From Heliocidaris erythrogramma (lineage: Eukaryota; Echinodermata; Echinoidea; Camarodonta; Echinometridae), in NCBI GenBank assembly GCA_025617745.1, contig CM046855.1, positions 13,113,880 to 13,177,879 of the forward strand: DNA of 64,000 nt. Direction: 5' to 3'. The stretch's first letter is position 1. Each line of letters opens with the position of its first letter. This document shows, one piece after another, positions 9,933-22,562 of the stretch. A model generated the notes under the pieces. That model worked only from the letters and a program-made list of their open reading frames with translations. It searched no databases and was not told the DNA's origin. A program made the translations under genes and the position numbers.

Positions 9933-12860
9933 GGAAATAATGTAATGATAGTGATAATTATGATAATAATATTTTGATGAAAATATTTAATGTTAATATG
10001 ATTATTAATAGTAATAATAATAGTAATAATAATTATAATTATAATAATAATAATAATAATAATAGTAATAACAATAATAATAATCTAAGATAGGAACTAA
10101 GAAGGATATGGAAGGTGAATTTAAGGGTCGTACAAACTACAAATACAAATGTAGTGATTGGAGCTTCCTGGCTGTTCCTGGAGCCAAAGGGTTGTTTAAA
10201 ACCTTACAGAAAGCAAATATTTTTAGTAGACTTCTCAAACCGTTCATGAAACTTAAACTCAAGTCAGACTTGGGGTTTTTTTTATCCTTTATTTTTTTCA
10301 TGCTCCTGAACACATGACCCTAGTTTGCGGGATTAAGTTTTAAGGGTTGATTTTTAAACATTCTAGCTAAAATTATTTTTTTTAGGTTTCATGTATTATG
10401 TAACAAATTATGTCACTTTTCTTTCGAAATTAAAAAGTCCCTCACCCTCCCTCATTTTTAAAGAAAACTTTATTTTGTGTACATATGCACCTTGTATAAA
10501 ATAATATCTTACCTTTTAATTAATTTCCATCATGGATTTGAATTCAGTCCATAATAAAAATAAAAAAATTTGGTAAGTAGATGATAGTGAGTATTGGGAG
10601 AACTTCCTGCGATGATAGACTGGGGGGGGGGGGGGGGGATGGGTGTGGAGAGTGAAGACCCTTGAAAAAAAAAGTTATCTATCACACTTTTATGTTAGCA
10701 AAAAAAAAAAAACAGACAAAAATCTTTGAAACAAAGAGGAATGCAATCTAACTATGCATTACATAGTGCACCCAGCCACTTCTGTAATTGACATCACACT
10801 GTAGGCTAGATGGTAGATGAATTATACGGAAAACAAGACTTCAAGATGATCACAGCAATCATGCATTTATACAATGCTATTATTAGAAATTCTGCTTTTG
10901 ATGCAGGAGCTGTAAATCTACATGTATTTCTCATACCCTTGGGATGTACATTTCAAGAAATGCACATTTATCCATCCTCGTCTGGAGTTAGGTTTCAGCC
11001 AATGATGAGCTTATTTGAAGTGGCCTGGATAGCTGTCTTGAATTCTGAAAGGGATCAATGTAAAATGTATAATGCATTCTGATCCATGTCAACTTGTTGG
11101 ACATAAGTGATTTATTAGATTGAGTTCATTTAATTTGATATAATATACATTGTGTGGTCCATTTAGCTTGTGTAAATATCAACAGCAGTTTCTGTACATC
11201 ATGACTACTGGTATATTCCATTTTTTTATTTGAGAAACATTGAGACACAAATACAAATCGAGAAACAAACAAAAAATATCCCCCAAAGTTTGTTTTTTTC
11301 AGTCTTGATACACTCCAGACACAATTGCATAGACAATTTTAAAACCCATTTCTTTTGAATCCACTTTGTTTGATAACATAATACAAAAACAAGGGAAAAC
11401 AAAATGTAAATACAGATCCATACCAAGTAGAGTGTATATTCCAACCTGGTATCTGAATTAGATATCCCTGCTTATTTACATTGATTACTCCACTTTGGTA
11501 GAAAAATTGGAGCAGCTTAGAATTTTAAATGGCTTGTACAAACTATGCTGAATATAAATCACGAACTATGTCCATTTAGTGGAGGCAGATACATGTATAT
11601 TGAGGATTTAAATTGTACAAACTCCAAGACCAATTTTGGAGTAGTGAAAGAAATATCTTTCAAGTGCAGAGACATGAATCACATTTTTGAGGTCAGTTAA
11701 TGCAGTCCATGCATCATTGTGTTCAGTGAACGATGAAATATGGATGCGAGCTGGGAGAAGGAGCAACAGAAAAAAGATTTAAGTCCTTGAAGACATACCT
11801 AGACAAAAAGACATGAATGGCCTTGGCCTTTCTAAATCTCTAGAAATTTCCATCACATGAGCAAATGGCGGTACTTTTTAGCGGTGGCGGCGCATGGAGA
11901 ATACGGTCGTCTGACTATTCACGGAGCCATGCAAATACGGGGGAATGTGACTGGAGTATTTATTGATCCATGAGGGAGCTTCGGAACCACGTTTGAGGAG
12001 GATTCATTTCATCTCGCCCTCTCCTGTTCCTCTATCCCTTATTTTGTCGTTTAAAGGGTTACACTTGTAGTTGAACTTGTATGGAAAGTACAAGTGCATT
12101 TAGTGATCAGTAAGGAGAACGGAATTCTTTGTGAGAGTTACATGTAGATTTACATATGGACTAAGCTCTCATTTTGGTTTCCTGTAATTTTTTGGGTTTT
12201 TTTTCATTTGGAAACTGTTCCTCAGTAGGTCAATTGCTTATTAGAAAATTTTTGGAAACACATTTTAGTTTTAAACAAAGTGATACAGATTCGGTCTGTT
12301 TGAAAAGAAACAACTACCTAAATAAATATCAATGTTCAGCATTGTACATCATGACACCGTGTGAATACTTGTCATCATCCTATACATGTACATTCTCAGT
12401 CTTGGGCTTAGGCATTTTCATTCCATTTCTACTACTCATCTATATTATACCACAAACTTCACTCCAAAACCTTAATCTGACTTAATTTTCATTAATGCCT
12501 GGTGTTGGTACTGCTAGCTATTGGAAATTTTGGCGATAAGTCATGAGAAATAGAGTCAGTAAGAGTCATTCGAAGTGTAATTTCACAGGTAGATCTTTTA
12601 TGAGGTAGTATGTTTGTAACTTTGTATAGGCCTGAAATTAAATCTAGGCCAATATTGGTCTAATGTTTGATCTAATGTTAGATCGCACAGAACGGAACTC
12701 CATGTACTTTTGCTCTTTATGGTGCTGATCAAGGAGTGAGTGAAAAATACTAATTTTCTGTACAGACAGGTTTTAATAATTTGTATTAAGTGCTGTAGAG
12801 TGTATTTGTATAGTAAATGTAGCTGCGTTATATAAATGGACATATTATTATTATTATCAT
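9933..12860. other. Intronic sequence without gene signals
   Basis: (AAT)n, a poly-G run at 10621-10638, T-rich and A-rich tracts, and a SINE-like end with TATAAATGG and (ATT)n at 12780-12860. No exon seen. Confidence 0.5.
9948..10084. repeat. (AAT)n microsatellite
   Basis: Long imperfect AATAATAAT tract on the plus strand. Confidence 0.85.
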
Positions 12861-13207
12861 TAGTGCTGGGACTAAAAAACGGGTACCCGGGTCCCGCCCG
12901 AGAGCATCGGGTCCCGGGTCAAAATATTACATGCCCGTTTCCCGAAAATAAGTATTTAATGATTACTCATGTATGTAACATGACAAGGCGGTAGATAACG
13001 TCGACCAGCCATTCAATATCTACATGTAAATATCCATGTAGCGCCCCACTGCAGTGATGCGCTTTCGAGTTTTTCCCAGTGTTAATAGCTTCTTAAGGGT
13101 AAATATAAGCTTGTAATTTGTGTTATATGATTTTCGGGTAACCGGGAACCCGCCCGAAAAATCGTCGGGTTCCCGAATTGAAAAAATACCCGAAACTCCC
13201 GCCCCTA
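12861..13207. mobile_element. hAT-type MITE with perfect 8-bp target duplication
   Basis: 347 bp flanked by ATTATCAT at 12853-12860 and 13208-13215. Ends are TAGTGCTGGGACT... and ...GGGGC(T)A-type; the reverse complement of the right end reads TAGGGGCGGGAGT. An 8-bp duplication with a TAGNG start is typical of hAT. The interior is rich in CCCGGGT/ACCCGGG blocks at both ends that can pair. It sits in an (ATT)n tail. Confidence 0.85.
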
Positions 13208-13506
13208 ATTATCATTATATGACATTATGTCTTCTGTAGTAAAAGACCCAGTAAGTCCACGCTATAATCCAGGATGAGCTCTAAATCAGCATTCACAGTA
13301 CAAAAGTCATTAAACGTTCACACTAATCTGAGCCCATGCCCAAAATGTGGCCATTTGCCAGGTATGCGCTGTGCCATCTGATCTGACTATCCCTTTCCGT
13401 GAAATTTCTTACTGCACTCTAGATCAAATAAGGATTGCTTTTAGAATCACTGGACTACTTGTGTAATTTTACATTATTCTCAACTAATAATTCAATAGTT
13501 AAAACC

Positions 13507-13696
13507 AAAATATTTTTCTTTGTAAACAAATTTTTAGGCATTTTACTCCCAGTGTTAAAGATCGTATGCTCGATCTGTAATGAAAAAATTACAGATCGAG
13601 CATACGATCTTTAACACTGGGAGTAAAATGCCTAAAAATTTGTTTACAAATTAAAATTCCTCCCATCAAGCTTCTTCGTTTACTAAAATATTTTTC
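13507..13696. mobile_element. Palindrome element, copy 1 (62-bp perfect arms)
   Basis: Arms 13519-13580 and 13589-13650 are perfect reverse complements with an 8-base loop. A unique 34-base tail follows (to 13684, ending TTCGTTTACT). AAAATATTTTTC flanks the whole at 13507-13518 and 13685-13696, a 12-bp direct repeat consistent with a target duplication. A second copy is at 46201. Confidence 0.85.
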
Positions 13697-13911
13697 CTTC
13701 GTCGAGAACAGTGCTGATGCCATTGCAAGTGTTAAGTTATCAGTCTGCGGTGTTAGGATATCGGTATCGGCTTCTTAATCTCAGCAGCGGTGTTGGGGCT
13801 CGATTTCAGGAGAATTTTTGATCTAAACACCAACACCAACATCGAGCGTGAAATCAGATATATTGGTTGCTACATATAAATCCTGAATGTTATTGTTTAT
13901 GATGGATATCA

Positions 13912-14058
13912 GGGCCCTGTTTCATGAAACTTGTTATCAATAACAAGTTACAATAATTGTTATAAACTACTGAAATCCTTGAATCTGATTGGCTGAGAGC
14001 AAATTTGTCATAGAAATGGGTAGTTTTTATTGACAACAAGTTTTATGAAATGGGGCCT
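13912..14058. mobile_element. Short palindromic MITE, copy 1
   Basis: Inverted ends GGGCCCTGTTTCATGAAACTTGTT and AACAAGTTTTATGAAATGGGGCC type, with central ATTGGCTGAGAG. Copies with the same layout occur at 47846-47987 and, degenerate, at 45911-45975. Confidence 0.7.
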
Positions 14059-14654
14059 AGGTGGTGCCTGAGAAAGGAATATCATGTTAAATGTTTAAGC
14101 AACATTCACTAGATCTGTGCCTTCACTTTGAGTTGAATACGTATCTAAATTATGTAAAATAAAGAATAATTTGTGCATTGTGACTTTGAAGTTTTGCAAA
14201 AAAGAAAGAAACTAAATGAATCCAATTTTTGATCATATTGGAAAAGAGTTAAAATCAAGACCCAGGGGATAGGAGCCGGTAGGGTGTCCCTCCAGCAGTA
14301 CTGTGCATTATGTTCAGAGTTGATGCGATTTGCCTAGATACACAAGTAACACAATATGATAACATGACATCAAGGGAGAACAGTAAATGTTTTAACATGA
14401 TTTGTGTGTTTGATGCTTATTACATCTATGCTCAACTAACTAAATTTAGAAGAATAATCTTCCAGCATTACATTTTACTACATGATTGCTTCTTTTCCTT
14501 TGTCATTCATGTACACTGTACCCAAATTCATGTTTCATTTACTGCAGCAGGTACATGTAGTTATAACCTGGCAAACCTTTTCTATAATCTTATCATGTTT
14601 TAAAAGATATGTATCTATGTATATATATTTGTTTTTCTTTTATATTCTTTGCAG

Positions 14655-14750
14655 GGTGACTGTACTCATTCTCTGGAAACGGGGGATATTTTGTGGCAGG
14701 ACAACCTGACAGACTCCGTTGTTGATGTGGTGTGGGGCTATGGACCACAG
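14655..14750 (+). CDS. Exon 2 of the unrecognised secreted or membrane protein
   Basis: The acceptor is TTTGCAG ending at 14654 and the donor is GTACGT at 14751, both in phase 0, giving 32 codons. The peptide has one Cys near the start (GDCTHSLETG), an N-glycosylation sequon (NLT), and acidic and aromatic residues (DILWQD, VWGYGPQ), as in an extracellular domain. Codon use is that of a real exon and the frame is open only over the bounded segment. The family was not recognised. Confidence 0.6.
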
Positions 14751-17700
14751 GTACGTGCAGTATGGTTTCTTCTGAAGTACGTCGGTCGTGCATTTTAGCA
14801 ACAGCCACCAGGGCAGTGGAAACATCTAAAACCTATGTGGAATTCCTCTTCAGAATAAAATCAATCTCACTGTGTTTGTACCTTCTGCTGAGAGATATTT
14901 CCATAATAATTTTTTGAGAAAAAGGAGAGGCCATTACAAATGCTTCTGAAGAAGAAAGTGCAGCCTTTTGACTTTCAAGTGGGAAGGTACAGATTTACTT
15001 GAGAGAGGAAAGATCAGATAAGCAAAATTTGTCTCAGCATCAGTGCATCGTTGTGTAGGTGTAGGGGCATGGACGTTCATGCAAATCTCCTCTTTCAGTT
15101 TTATTGTCTGCCTCCATTGCTATGATACTAGATGTAATCAGTCTGCTCCCCATTGAACCTCAATCAAATCTTGTCTGTTCTTATCTCAAGTAATCAATCT
15201 TAGATCATTTTATGACTGGGACTAATATGAGCTTGATTGAGGAGTAGAGTTTACAAGTTTATCCTTAGAGTGGACATAAAAGAGTTTGCTCAGTAAACTT
15301 GGCTCAGTCATTAACGTCAAAAAATTACTGATGATCCGGAGAAAGCAGAATAATTGAAAGAATGTGCCTGTTTTCTCTGGGTACTTGATTGAATCGTAGC
15401 CAAGTGAGTGTTTGCTGAACACTGGGACATCAATTTGTGTCAGGTAATCGAAGGGAATGAAGAAGAAAGAAAGAAAGAAGGGGGGGGGGGGGTGTTCAGG
15501 GAAGATTCGCTCCTGATTAAATTGTGCTGCTGCTGTGGTGACGTAAATCCCAAGATTGTTTGAAGCGGGGTGCAAGCTCTTAGGTTACTGCCCTAGATCG
15601 TGGCAAATTTAGTTTGGCATGGAGAACTAGTGCGCCTAGAAACTTAATCATTGCCTCATGGAAAGGGAGATTGTGCTAGCACTGGTTCCTGAGATAATTT
15701 GAGAAGATCCAGAAAAAGAAACGCTCTGCCAAAGAGGCTTAATTTCTGTTTCTACAAGTCCGTGGACTGAACCTGCAGAGGACAATTGTTTAATTAGAAA
15801 AAAAGGTTAAGAATTTGAGTGGGGACAGAGGTTTTGGAGGGCACATGGCTTATCAATTGTATTAAACAACAAAATACAGCATGCCATTTATACATCGATT
15901 ATGTTCCCAAATCTTGTAACAAAAATGCTTTTGGAGATTGTGTACTTGGAGGAGATCTTGCGTATCAAGACTGGAATTACCCAGAGAAAATGCAACATGA
16001 TCTAGCAAGTGTGTAGAAAATAATGCTAAATTTTAACTTTGTGATTTTATGACAAGGAAAAAAAAAGAGAGTCATATGTTGAACTTTTATAGTAAAAAAA
16101 AAAGTTTGTGTGTTCAGTTTAAAAGAAACATATAATGTTAAATGTTTTTCCAAAGATAAATCACATTTACCTTTATAGGCATGAACCAAGTTATGAATTT
16201 ACTGCATCAGCATATTTTAGTTGAATATAATTATATTTAGAAGTGGGATATTTATTTTGCAAGTACATTGTACAATGTGCATGTTTTTAATAAAGGTATC
16301 TAGTCTGTGTTGATATGTACATGTATACATATAATAAATTTTAATTGCATCATAATTTAAAAGAAAAGAGCAAGATTAACGTCTGCTAAACAGTAGAATT
16401 AAAAGGTGTTTTAAGACGATGGTATTTACGTACATGTCTAAATTTACTGTAAATTGAAAATGGGCAAGAAGTCCTTGAAGGTGAGCATAGTGGGTAGCCT
16501 CTTGGCTTCCATTGATTTGGCCTGGATCTGTCGGGGGCAGCAGACGCATCGATTCTACCTGTGTGTACACTGTTACCATTTAAAGGTAACATAGAAGGGT
16601 CAGAGTGTCATAGGAACTAGAGAAGTATGTTTGTGGATGCTCTTGAGAAACTAATCTAATGACCAGTGAGTCTGCACCCATGTCACGTTGTCATCATGTA
16701 TCACTGTACAAAGTTCTTAAAAATGTCACAAGTGTGATAGCTACCCTGACATGTGTACCCCATCTTATCTTTTTGGAATCCTTAAAGGTGCATTTACAGC
16801 ATTGTTTAAAATTACAGTCATAAAATAAAAGCTGCCTTTTCCACAAGGCTGTCAATGTGAAGTGCAATACAATATTTGTATGGGTATAGCAAATGAATGT
16901 GAAATTTAAAAAAAATGAATAAATAACATTTAAAGGTGATTTAGATTGAAATTGAAATGTTGAAAGACAACAAAATCACTAAAAAGGGAACATTAAAAGT
17001 ACAAGACTATTTCCTTTACATTTGAGAGAAGAGATACTCTACATTGTCGATATACATTGTACAGAGTTTTATGCATTCAACGTTTTGTTCATGTTGGATG
17101 TTGAATGTGTGGAACATCCATTGCATTGAATCTTTTATATTCCACATGACCATTGTGTTTGGAATAAGCCTGTATTTTCTTGGAAAAATCTACCTTTATT
17201 ATTCACAGTGTTATAATGCTGTGCAATGTACTTTGAAAAACAATTTAGTTTTATTTCTTTACAATAAGTTTTGTGGATTTAGAAGTTTATAACACACAGT
17301 CCTACAATTATCAGTGCAACTCATTCTAGTAATATTGCTATAAGTTTGTAGAAACTTGTCAAAAAAGGAAAGGTATACCAGAATTTCCCTGCAAATTTGC
17401 TATGAGAACCACATTTTTACCATGCCTTTAAAACAACATCTATTTTGAGAAAGAGAAAAAGAATAGAAGCTGCTTGCAGTGAGCTCAATAAGCAAAACAC
17501 TTAACCAGGCAGTGACTGATAGTGACTAAGTGAAGTACCAATTGATGTCCACCAGAATGTCAGCCAGCCAGAATCCACAGAGCTAGCTGAGTGGTTCGAA
17601 TGGTCAACAGGATGGATGAAGAAGAGCGGGAGAGAGAAAGAGAGAGAAAAAACAAATGAAAGAGGAAGTACAGAAAGTTTAAGATGGATATAAGAAATAT

Positions 17701-17853
17701 ATATAGAGAATATGATATGTTATTACAATCTGTAAGAAATTTTGCTGATTGTGTTTATTACTGCTATTAATCATCATTATTATCACGATTATTATTGTAA
17801 GATAAGTGTGAAAGAATGAGAGAGAAACAGAGGAAAAAGTGAGAGATAATTAC

Positions 17854-17890
<37 letters not shown>

Positions 17891-18048
17891 ACAAGAGATC
17901 TTTCAATAATTTCAAATAATGAAAATCATTTAAATATACAGGGCACATGAAATATCTGTTATTTGCTTATTGTGATTAAGAAGTGTTTCATCATACTTTT
18001 AATGCAATTATCATTCTTTTTTTCTCTCTTTTATATTTCATTATTCAG
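14751..18048. other. Intron 2 of the secreted-protein gene
   Basis: Contains a poly-G run at 15480-15492 and GA/GAAA-rich stretches at 17620-17650 and 17855-17892. No coding exon recognised. Confidence 0.5.
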
Positions 18049-18155
18049 GATACATGTCACACTCTTAGAGAGTGCTTTGGAATTAATGATACCGAGAATC
18101 AGATGGTTGATATTCAACTTAAACCTATCCAGATCCAACAAGGAGTCAAACTCAG
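18049..18155 (+). CDS. Exon 3 of the unrecognised secreted or membrane protein
   Basis: The acceptor is TTATTCAG ending at 18048. The exon continues in phase 0 from exon 2 and ends in phase 2 at 18155 before GTTGGT. It encodes DTCHTLRECFGIND, with two Cys and a sequon (NDT), then QMVDIQLKPIQIQQGVKL, which looks like two beta strands of an extracellular domain. No later exon was found before the assembly gap (21155-21654), and none that clearly continues phase 2 was found after it. The gene is therefore 3' incomplete here. Confidence 0.6.
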
Positions 18156-18527
18156 GTTGGTTTGAAAGAATTATAGCAAGGAACTTCCTTGTTACGACCA
18201 TATAATTACATTTTGTACATGACATTTTGTCTGCATGAACTTTATCCAATTCTCCAGCAGCTTCAATCTTATTTCTTTCTATTTTTATTTCTCCCTCACT
18301 CTTTCTCTTTCAGATGTAATCCTTCTCTCTCTTTCTTCCACTCTTCAGTATCGAATCATTCTTTTCTCTATTGTCAACAATACTTACCTTCTGCAGAAAT
18401 ACAATTTTTTTTTTCCTTGACTTCACACCTTTCATTATTTAGTATCGTGGAATATTAAATAATAAGCATTGAAGTAACCAACTCTTACTTATAATACATT
18501 CATAATGCTTTTTTTACAACAGTTATT

Positions 18528-19695
18528 GTATCCCCCGGCAGTATGCCGGAGGATACTTTGGATTCAGCAGCGTTTCGCCGCCGCCGCCGCCGCCGCGTCA
18601 CATTCTTGTGTGCGCTCTAGCGGTCACATTTCTCGACGAATTTCTTTCAGACTTCCTATGGACGTGTATCTTGGTAAAATCTGGACCCCTATAGTTTCTG
18701 GTGATGCTGCCCCCAGTGTTCCGTCTTTTATAGGGTAAAAGGCCATATTTTGGGGGAAAGTTTGTGTGCGCTCTAGCGCACATTTCTCAAAACGGATTTT
18801 GTTCAAATTTTGTATGAAGGTGTCTCTTGGTAAAATCTGGAACCTATAGATTTTGGTGATGCTGCCCCCAGTGTTCCGTCTTTTATAGGGTCAAAGGTCA
18901 TATTTTGATAGATGTCTTGTGTCTACTTTTGTGTGCGCTCTGGCGGTCACATTTCTCAACGGATTTTGTTCAAATTTTACATGAAAGTGTCTCTTGGTGT
19001 AATTTAAAAACCTATAGTGTTTGGTGATGCTGCCACCAGTGTCCCGTCTTTTATAGGGTCAAAGGTCATACTTCAGGACATGTCGTGAGTGCACTCTGCA
19101 GGCTACATTTCTCAATGGATTTTGTTCAAATTTTGTATGGAGATGTATCTTGGTATAATCTACACATGTTTAATTTTTGGTGATGCTGCCCTCATTGTTC
19201 CGTCCTTTATAGGGTCAAAGGTCATTTTTCCATTTCTTGCACTCTTACTTCTGCATTTCTTGACGGATTTCGTTCAAATTTTGCATGAAGGTGTCCCTTG
19301 GTGTAATCTAAAAACCTGTAGTTTTTGGTGATGCTGCCACCAGTGTCCCGTCTTTTATAGGGTCAAAGGTCATACTTCAAGGGATGGCGTGAGTTCACTC
19401 TGCAGGCCACATTTCTTGATGGATTTTTTTCAAATTTTGTATGGAGATGTATCTTGGTATAATCTACACATCTTTACTGTTTGGTGATGCTACCCTCATT
19501 GTTCCGTCCTTTATAGGGTCAAAGCTCATTTGTCCCTTTTGTGCACTCTTCTGCATTTCTTGACGGATTTCAATTTCTACACCATCCTTTTGTTTGAGGG
19601 AGGGGATGGGGGAGGGTCTTTGTCCCTCCTTCAAATCGCTGCCAGCGCCGGGGGATACATTTCGCATTGCGCGGCACGAGGAATGCACATTTCTA
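18528..19695. mobile_element. Tandem-unit element with GGGTCAAAGGTCA boxes, copy 1
   Basis: Starts GTATCCCCCGGC (18528-18539), with the complementary GCCGGGGGATAC at 19647-19658, and ends near CTAGTT. The interior is about six ~150-170 bp units, each with GTGATGCTGCC, a TTCCGTCTTTTATAGGG box and usually GGGTCAAAGGTCA (intact at 18888, 19056, 19212 and 19360). The CTAG end and internal tandem units recall Helitron-derived non-autonomous elements, but this is not proven. Confidence 0.7.
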
Positions 19696-21154
19696 GTTAA
19701 TATGTATATTTCAAGCCATTTTCATGTTTTTTTTTTATATAACTTATTTCACAAACTTTTCACATACTATTTTACATGTTTTATTACTTTTGCAGTTTGT
19801 ATTAATATTGTAATTCAATTGCTGTAAAACATACTACAATTCATGCTGTGCACTGCAAATCATGTTTTAATAAACCTTTATTGAATTGAATTAAAAAACA
19901 ATGGAAGAATTGCTATAACTCAATGTTCCTGACAAACAAACAACAGTGTTGTTAAAAAACGAGCTCAATCTGAAATGAACTTTGATGTGTCAATCTTTAT
20001 CCCTCACTAAGGATATCTTTCATTTCCGTTACTTTAGAGACGAAACCATACCATACCGAAAATCAAGAAAGTAAAGTGAAATCTTCGTGTGCTTGTTAGG
20101 TGAGCAAGGAAACAAACTTTCAGTGACATAAAGAGCTTTTTTGGGGTTAAAAACAAACTTTAACCAGTCACTGCATCATTTCCATCATCAAAGAGAATAT
20201 AATACCAGCTAGGTCAAGTGCAAGACATCTCTGTCACTTTTACAGTATGCCAAGTCTAGTGGAATTGAAAAAAGAAAATTGAAAATGACTGGAAAATATG
20301 AAACCATTAGTAGATATGGTATCAGAAATATATAACTTTTAAGAAAGACAAAACAAGTACAAAATAATACTTGCTCAGTATTGTTGCTCTCCATGGATAA
20401 TGTCATATGCTTATATAGATTATATATTGCTTTTGAGTAGATTAGATTATCTTTGTAATGGAGTAGTAAGGTAGTTGCAATAAGGAGGTTTCAGGTACCT
20501 CTTTGATAGAAATAGAAAGTGTAGATGGGGAAGCCCAGTGGTTCAAGGTTGATTGGAATACTTTTATGAATTTTTGTCTAGACAAGTGATTAAAATTTAA
20601 AGGAGACTAGTTTTATCTCAGAGTTTCTTACAATTTATGCAAAAAGAATTGAAAGCTCACAAGTAATAGGTTTATTGGTCAATCTGTAATTTAGTTATAG
20701 AGTGGGCTAGTATATGATCATTCCAGGGAAGTGATAGTATGATTGCAGCATCTCTGTTGCATGGCCGTCACAGGGAATACATTATGATTATAAAATGCAT
20801 TCACGATAGGGATCAATTGGAGAGAGAGAGAGAGAGTAAAATAAAAAACAGTTCCTCTTTTCTGCAGCAAAATGTTGATGTCAGTTTTCATGCAGTATGC
20901 TACAGTAGATAGGAAAATGAGAATGATTTAAAATGTGTACAGCTCAGCAGTTGAGCCGCGGGCTGAAGATTGACATTTTCCCAACGGTAATCAATAAAAG
21001 GTGAATATTAGAGTACGGATTGATCGCAATCATATTCTGTGATATACCTTCTTTAATCTCTTCCACAAATCTTTTCATGGGTATTACAAACAAGCTGCTC
21101 TCTGAGGAAAGGTTGAGCATACATTTATGACAGTTTCTACTCTTATAATACTTC
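19696..21154. other. Sequence up to the gap, no gene seen
   Basis: AT-rich, with a GA run at 20821-20836 only. No exon could be matched to the phase-2 donor at 18155. Confidence 0.45.
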
Positions 21155-21654
21155 NNNNNNNNNNNNNNNNNNNNNNNNNNNNNNNNNNNNNNNNNNNNNN
21201 NNNNNNNNNNNNNNNNNNNNNNNNNNNNNNNNNNNNNNNNNNNNNNNNNNNNNNNNNNNNNNNNNNNNNNNNNNNNNNNNNNNNNNNNNNNNNNNNNNNN
21301 NNNNNNNNNNNNNNNNNNNNNNNNNNNNNNNNNNNNNNNNNNNNNNNNNNNNNNNNNNNNNNNNNNNNNNNNNNNNNNNNNNNNNNNNNNNNNNNNNNNN
21401 NNNNNNNNNNNNNNNNNNNNNNNNNNNNNNNNNNNNNNNNNNNNNNNNNNNNNNNNNNNNNNNNNNNNNNNNNNNNNNNNNNNNNNNNNNNNNNNNNNNN
21501 NNNNNNNNNNNNNNNNNNNNNNNNNNNNNNNNNNNNNNNNNNNNNNNNNNNNNNNNNNNNNNNNNNNNNNNNNNNNNNNNNNNNNNNNNNNNNNNNNNNN
21601 NNNNNNNNNNNNNNNNNNNNNNNNNNNNNNNNNNNNNNNNNNNNNNNNNNNNNN
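21155..21654. other. Assembly gap (500 N)
   Basis: Exactly 500 Ns, a conventional unknown-size gap. It falls within or after the gene whose exons are at 6792-18155, so missing exons or a misjoin here are possible. Confidence 1.
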
Positions 21655-21805
21655 GTGGTAACAGAACAGTATGTTAACTTACAATAGACTATTTTTTTGC
21701 GGGGGGAGGGTTAGAAAGTTGTGAGATGAGATACATACCATTTCTGATGCGTGGTAGAGTAATCTATAACTTCTGATGCTTTGGTACTTCTAACCAAAAT
21801 CACGA

Positions 21806-21994
21806 CAGTCTTTGCCCAACAAAGATCTCGGACGTTTTTATGTTAATGGCAGTGTAGATACGGATATAGAGGAGTTTGGTTATAGTCCATAACTACATGA
21901 CAAGTATGTGAGAACTGCTTTTGATGTCCACCATCATATACTAGATAAGCTTGACAAAACCTTCTACTCTAAAATGATACTTGATCCAAACTAA
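21806..21994 (+). pseudogene. Coding-like frame interrupted by one stop
   Basis: A plus-strand frame reads SLPNKDLGRFYVNGSVDTD, then IEEFGYSP, hits TAA at 21890-21892, and continues in the same frame as LHDKYVRTAFDVHHHILDKL, DKTFYSKMILDPN, to TAA at 21992. An ACAG acceptor precedes it. About 150 bases on, the same frame carries HVVVHYQNSLRIRQFYEL (22145-22240). It is probably a decayed ORF of unknown origin, immediately downstream of the assembly gap. Confidence 0.3.
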
Positions 21995-22496
21995 AAGAGT
22001 ATCATATGTACCAGCAACTTCTGCCGACCTCCGATCAAGTTGCTGGTCCCATGTTGACTATTGGAGTGCATACGTACACTTTAAGTATAAAATATTGAGA
22101 AGTGAACCATGGCTTTTGTTTGTTCAACTTGTCTCTCTTCATAGCACGTAGTCGTTCACTATCAGAATTCTTTGCGGATCCGCCAATTCTATGAGCTAGT
22201 ATCTAAAAATCAGGAAAAGATTTTTCAAGATGCCCATCTCTAATTTGTTTGGTCCTATTTAAAGAACAGCAACTTTGCAATGAACTCATTCCAAACTACT
22301 GTTTTCCGATATTAATTCACTATTCCTGGTCATGAGAGGGCCTGAAACAATTACAATGCGGGATACATTTCATATCATGAACCCCATCGCTTAAAAATTG
22401 ACAATTTTGAAGGCAAAGTACGACAAGCCACAACTATATTTCACAGCTGCCCCAATAATGTCAATCTGCATGTATGCATGCATAATAACATGGGTT

Positions 22497-22562
22497 CGAG
22501 GTAAAAATGCACGAGGTAAAAATTGCACGAGGTAAAAATTGCACGAGGTAAAAATGCACGGG
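22497..22562. repeat. Tandem repeat of CGAGGTAAAAATTGCA
   Basis: Four copies of a 16-18 base unit, with one-base length variation in TTGCA/TGCA, following GGTTCGAGG. Confidence 0.85.

Noticed and set aside
18505..19331. Open frames with repeated GDAAPSVPSFIG-like peptides
   Set aside because: Translations of the tandem DNA unit of a repeat element; the same peptides recur at 49622-50112 in another gene's intron.
21127..21687. 186-residue open frame
   Set aside because: It is open only because it spans 500 Ns.
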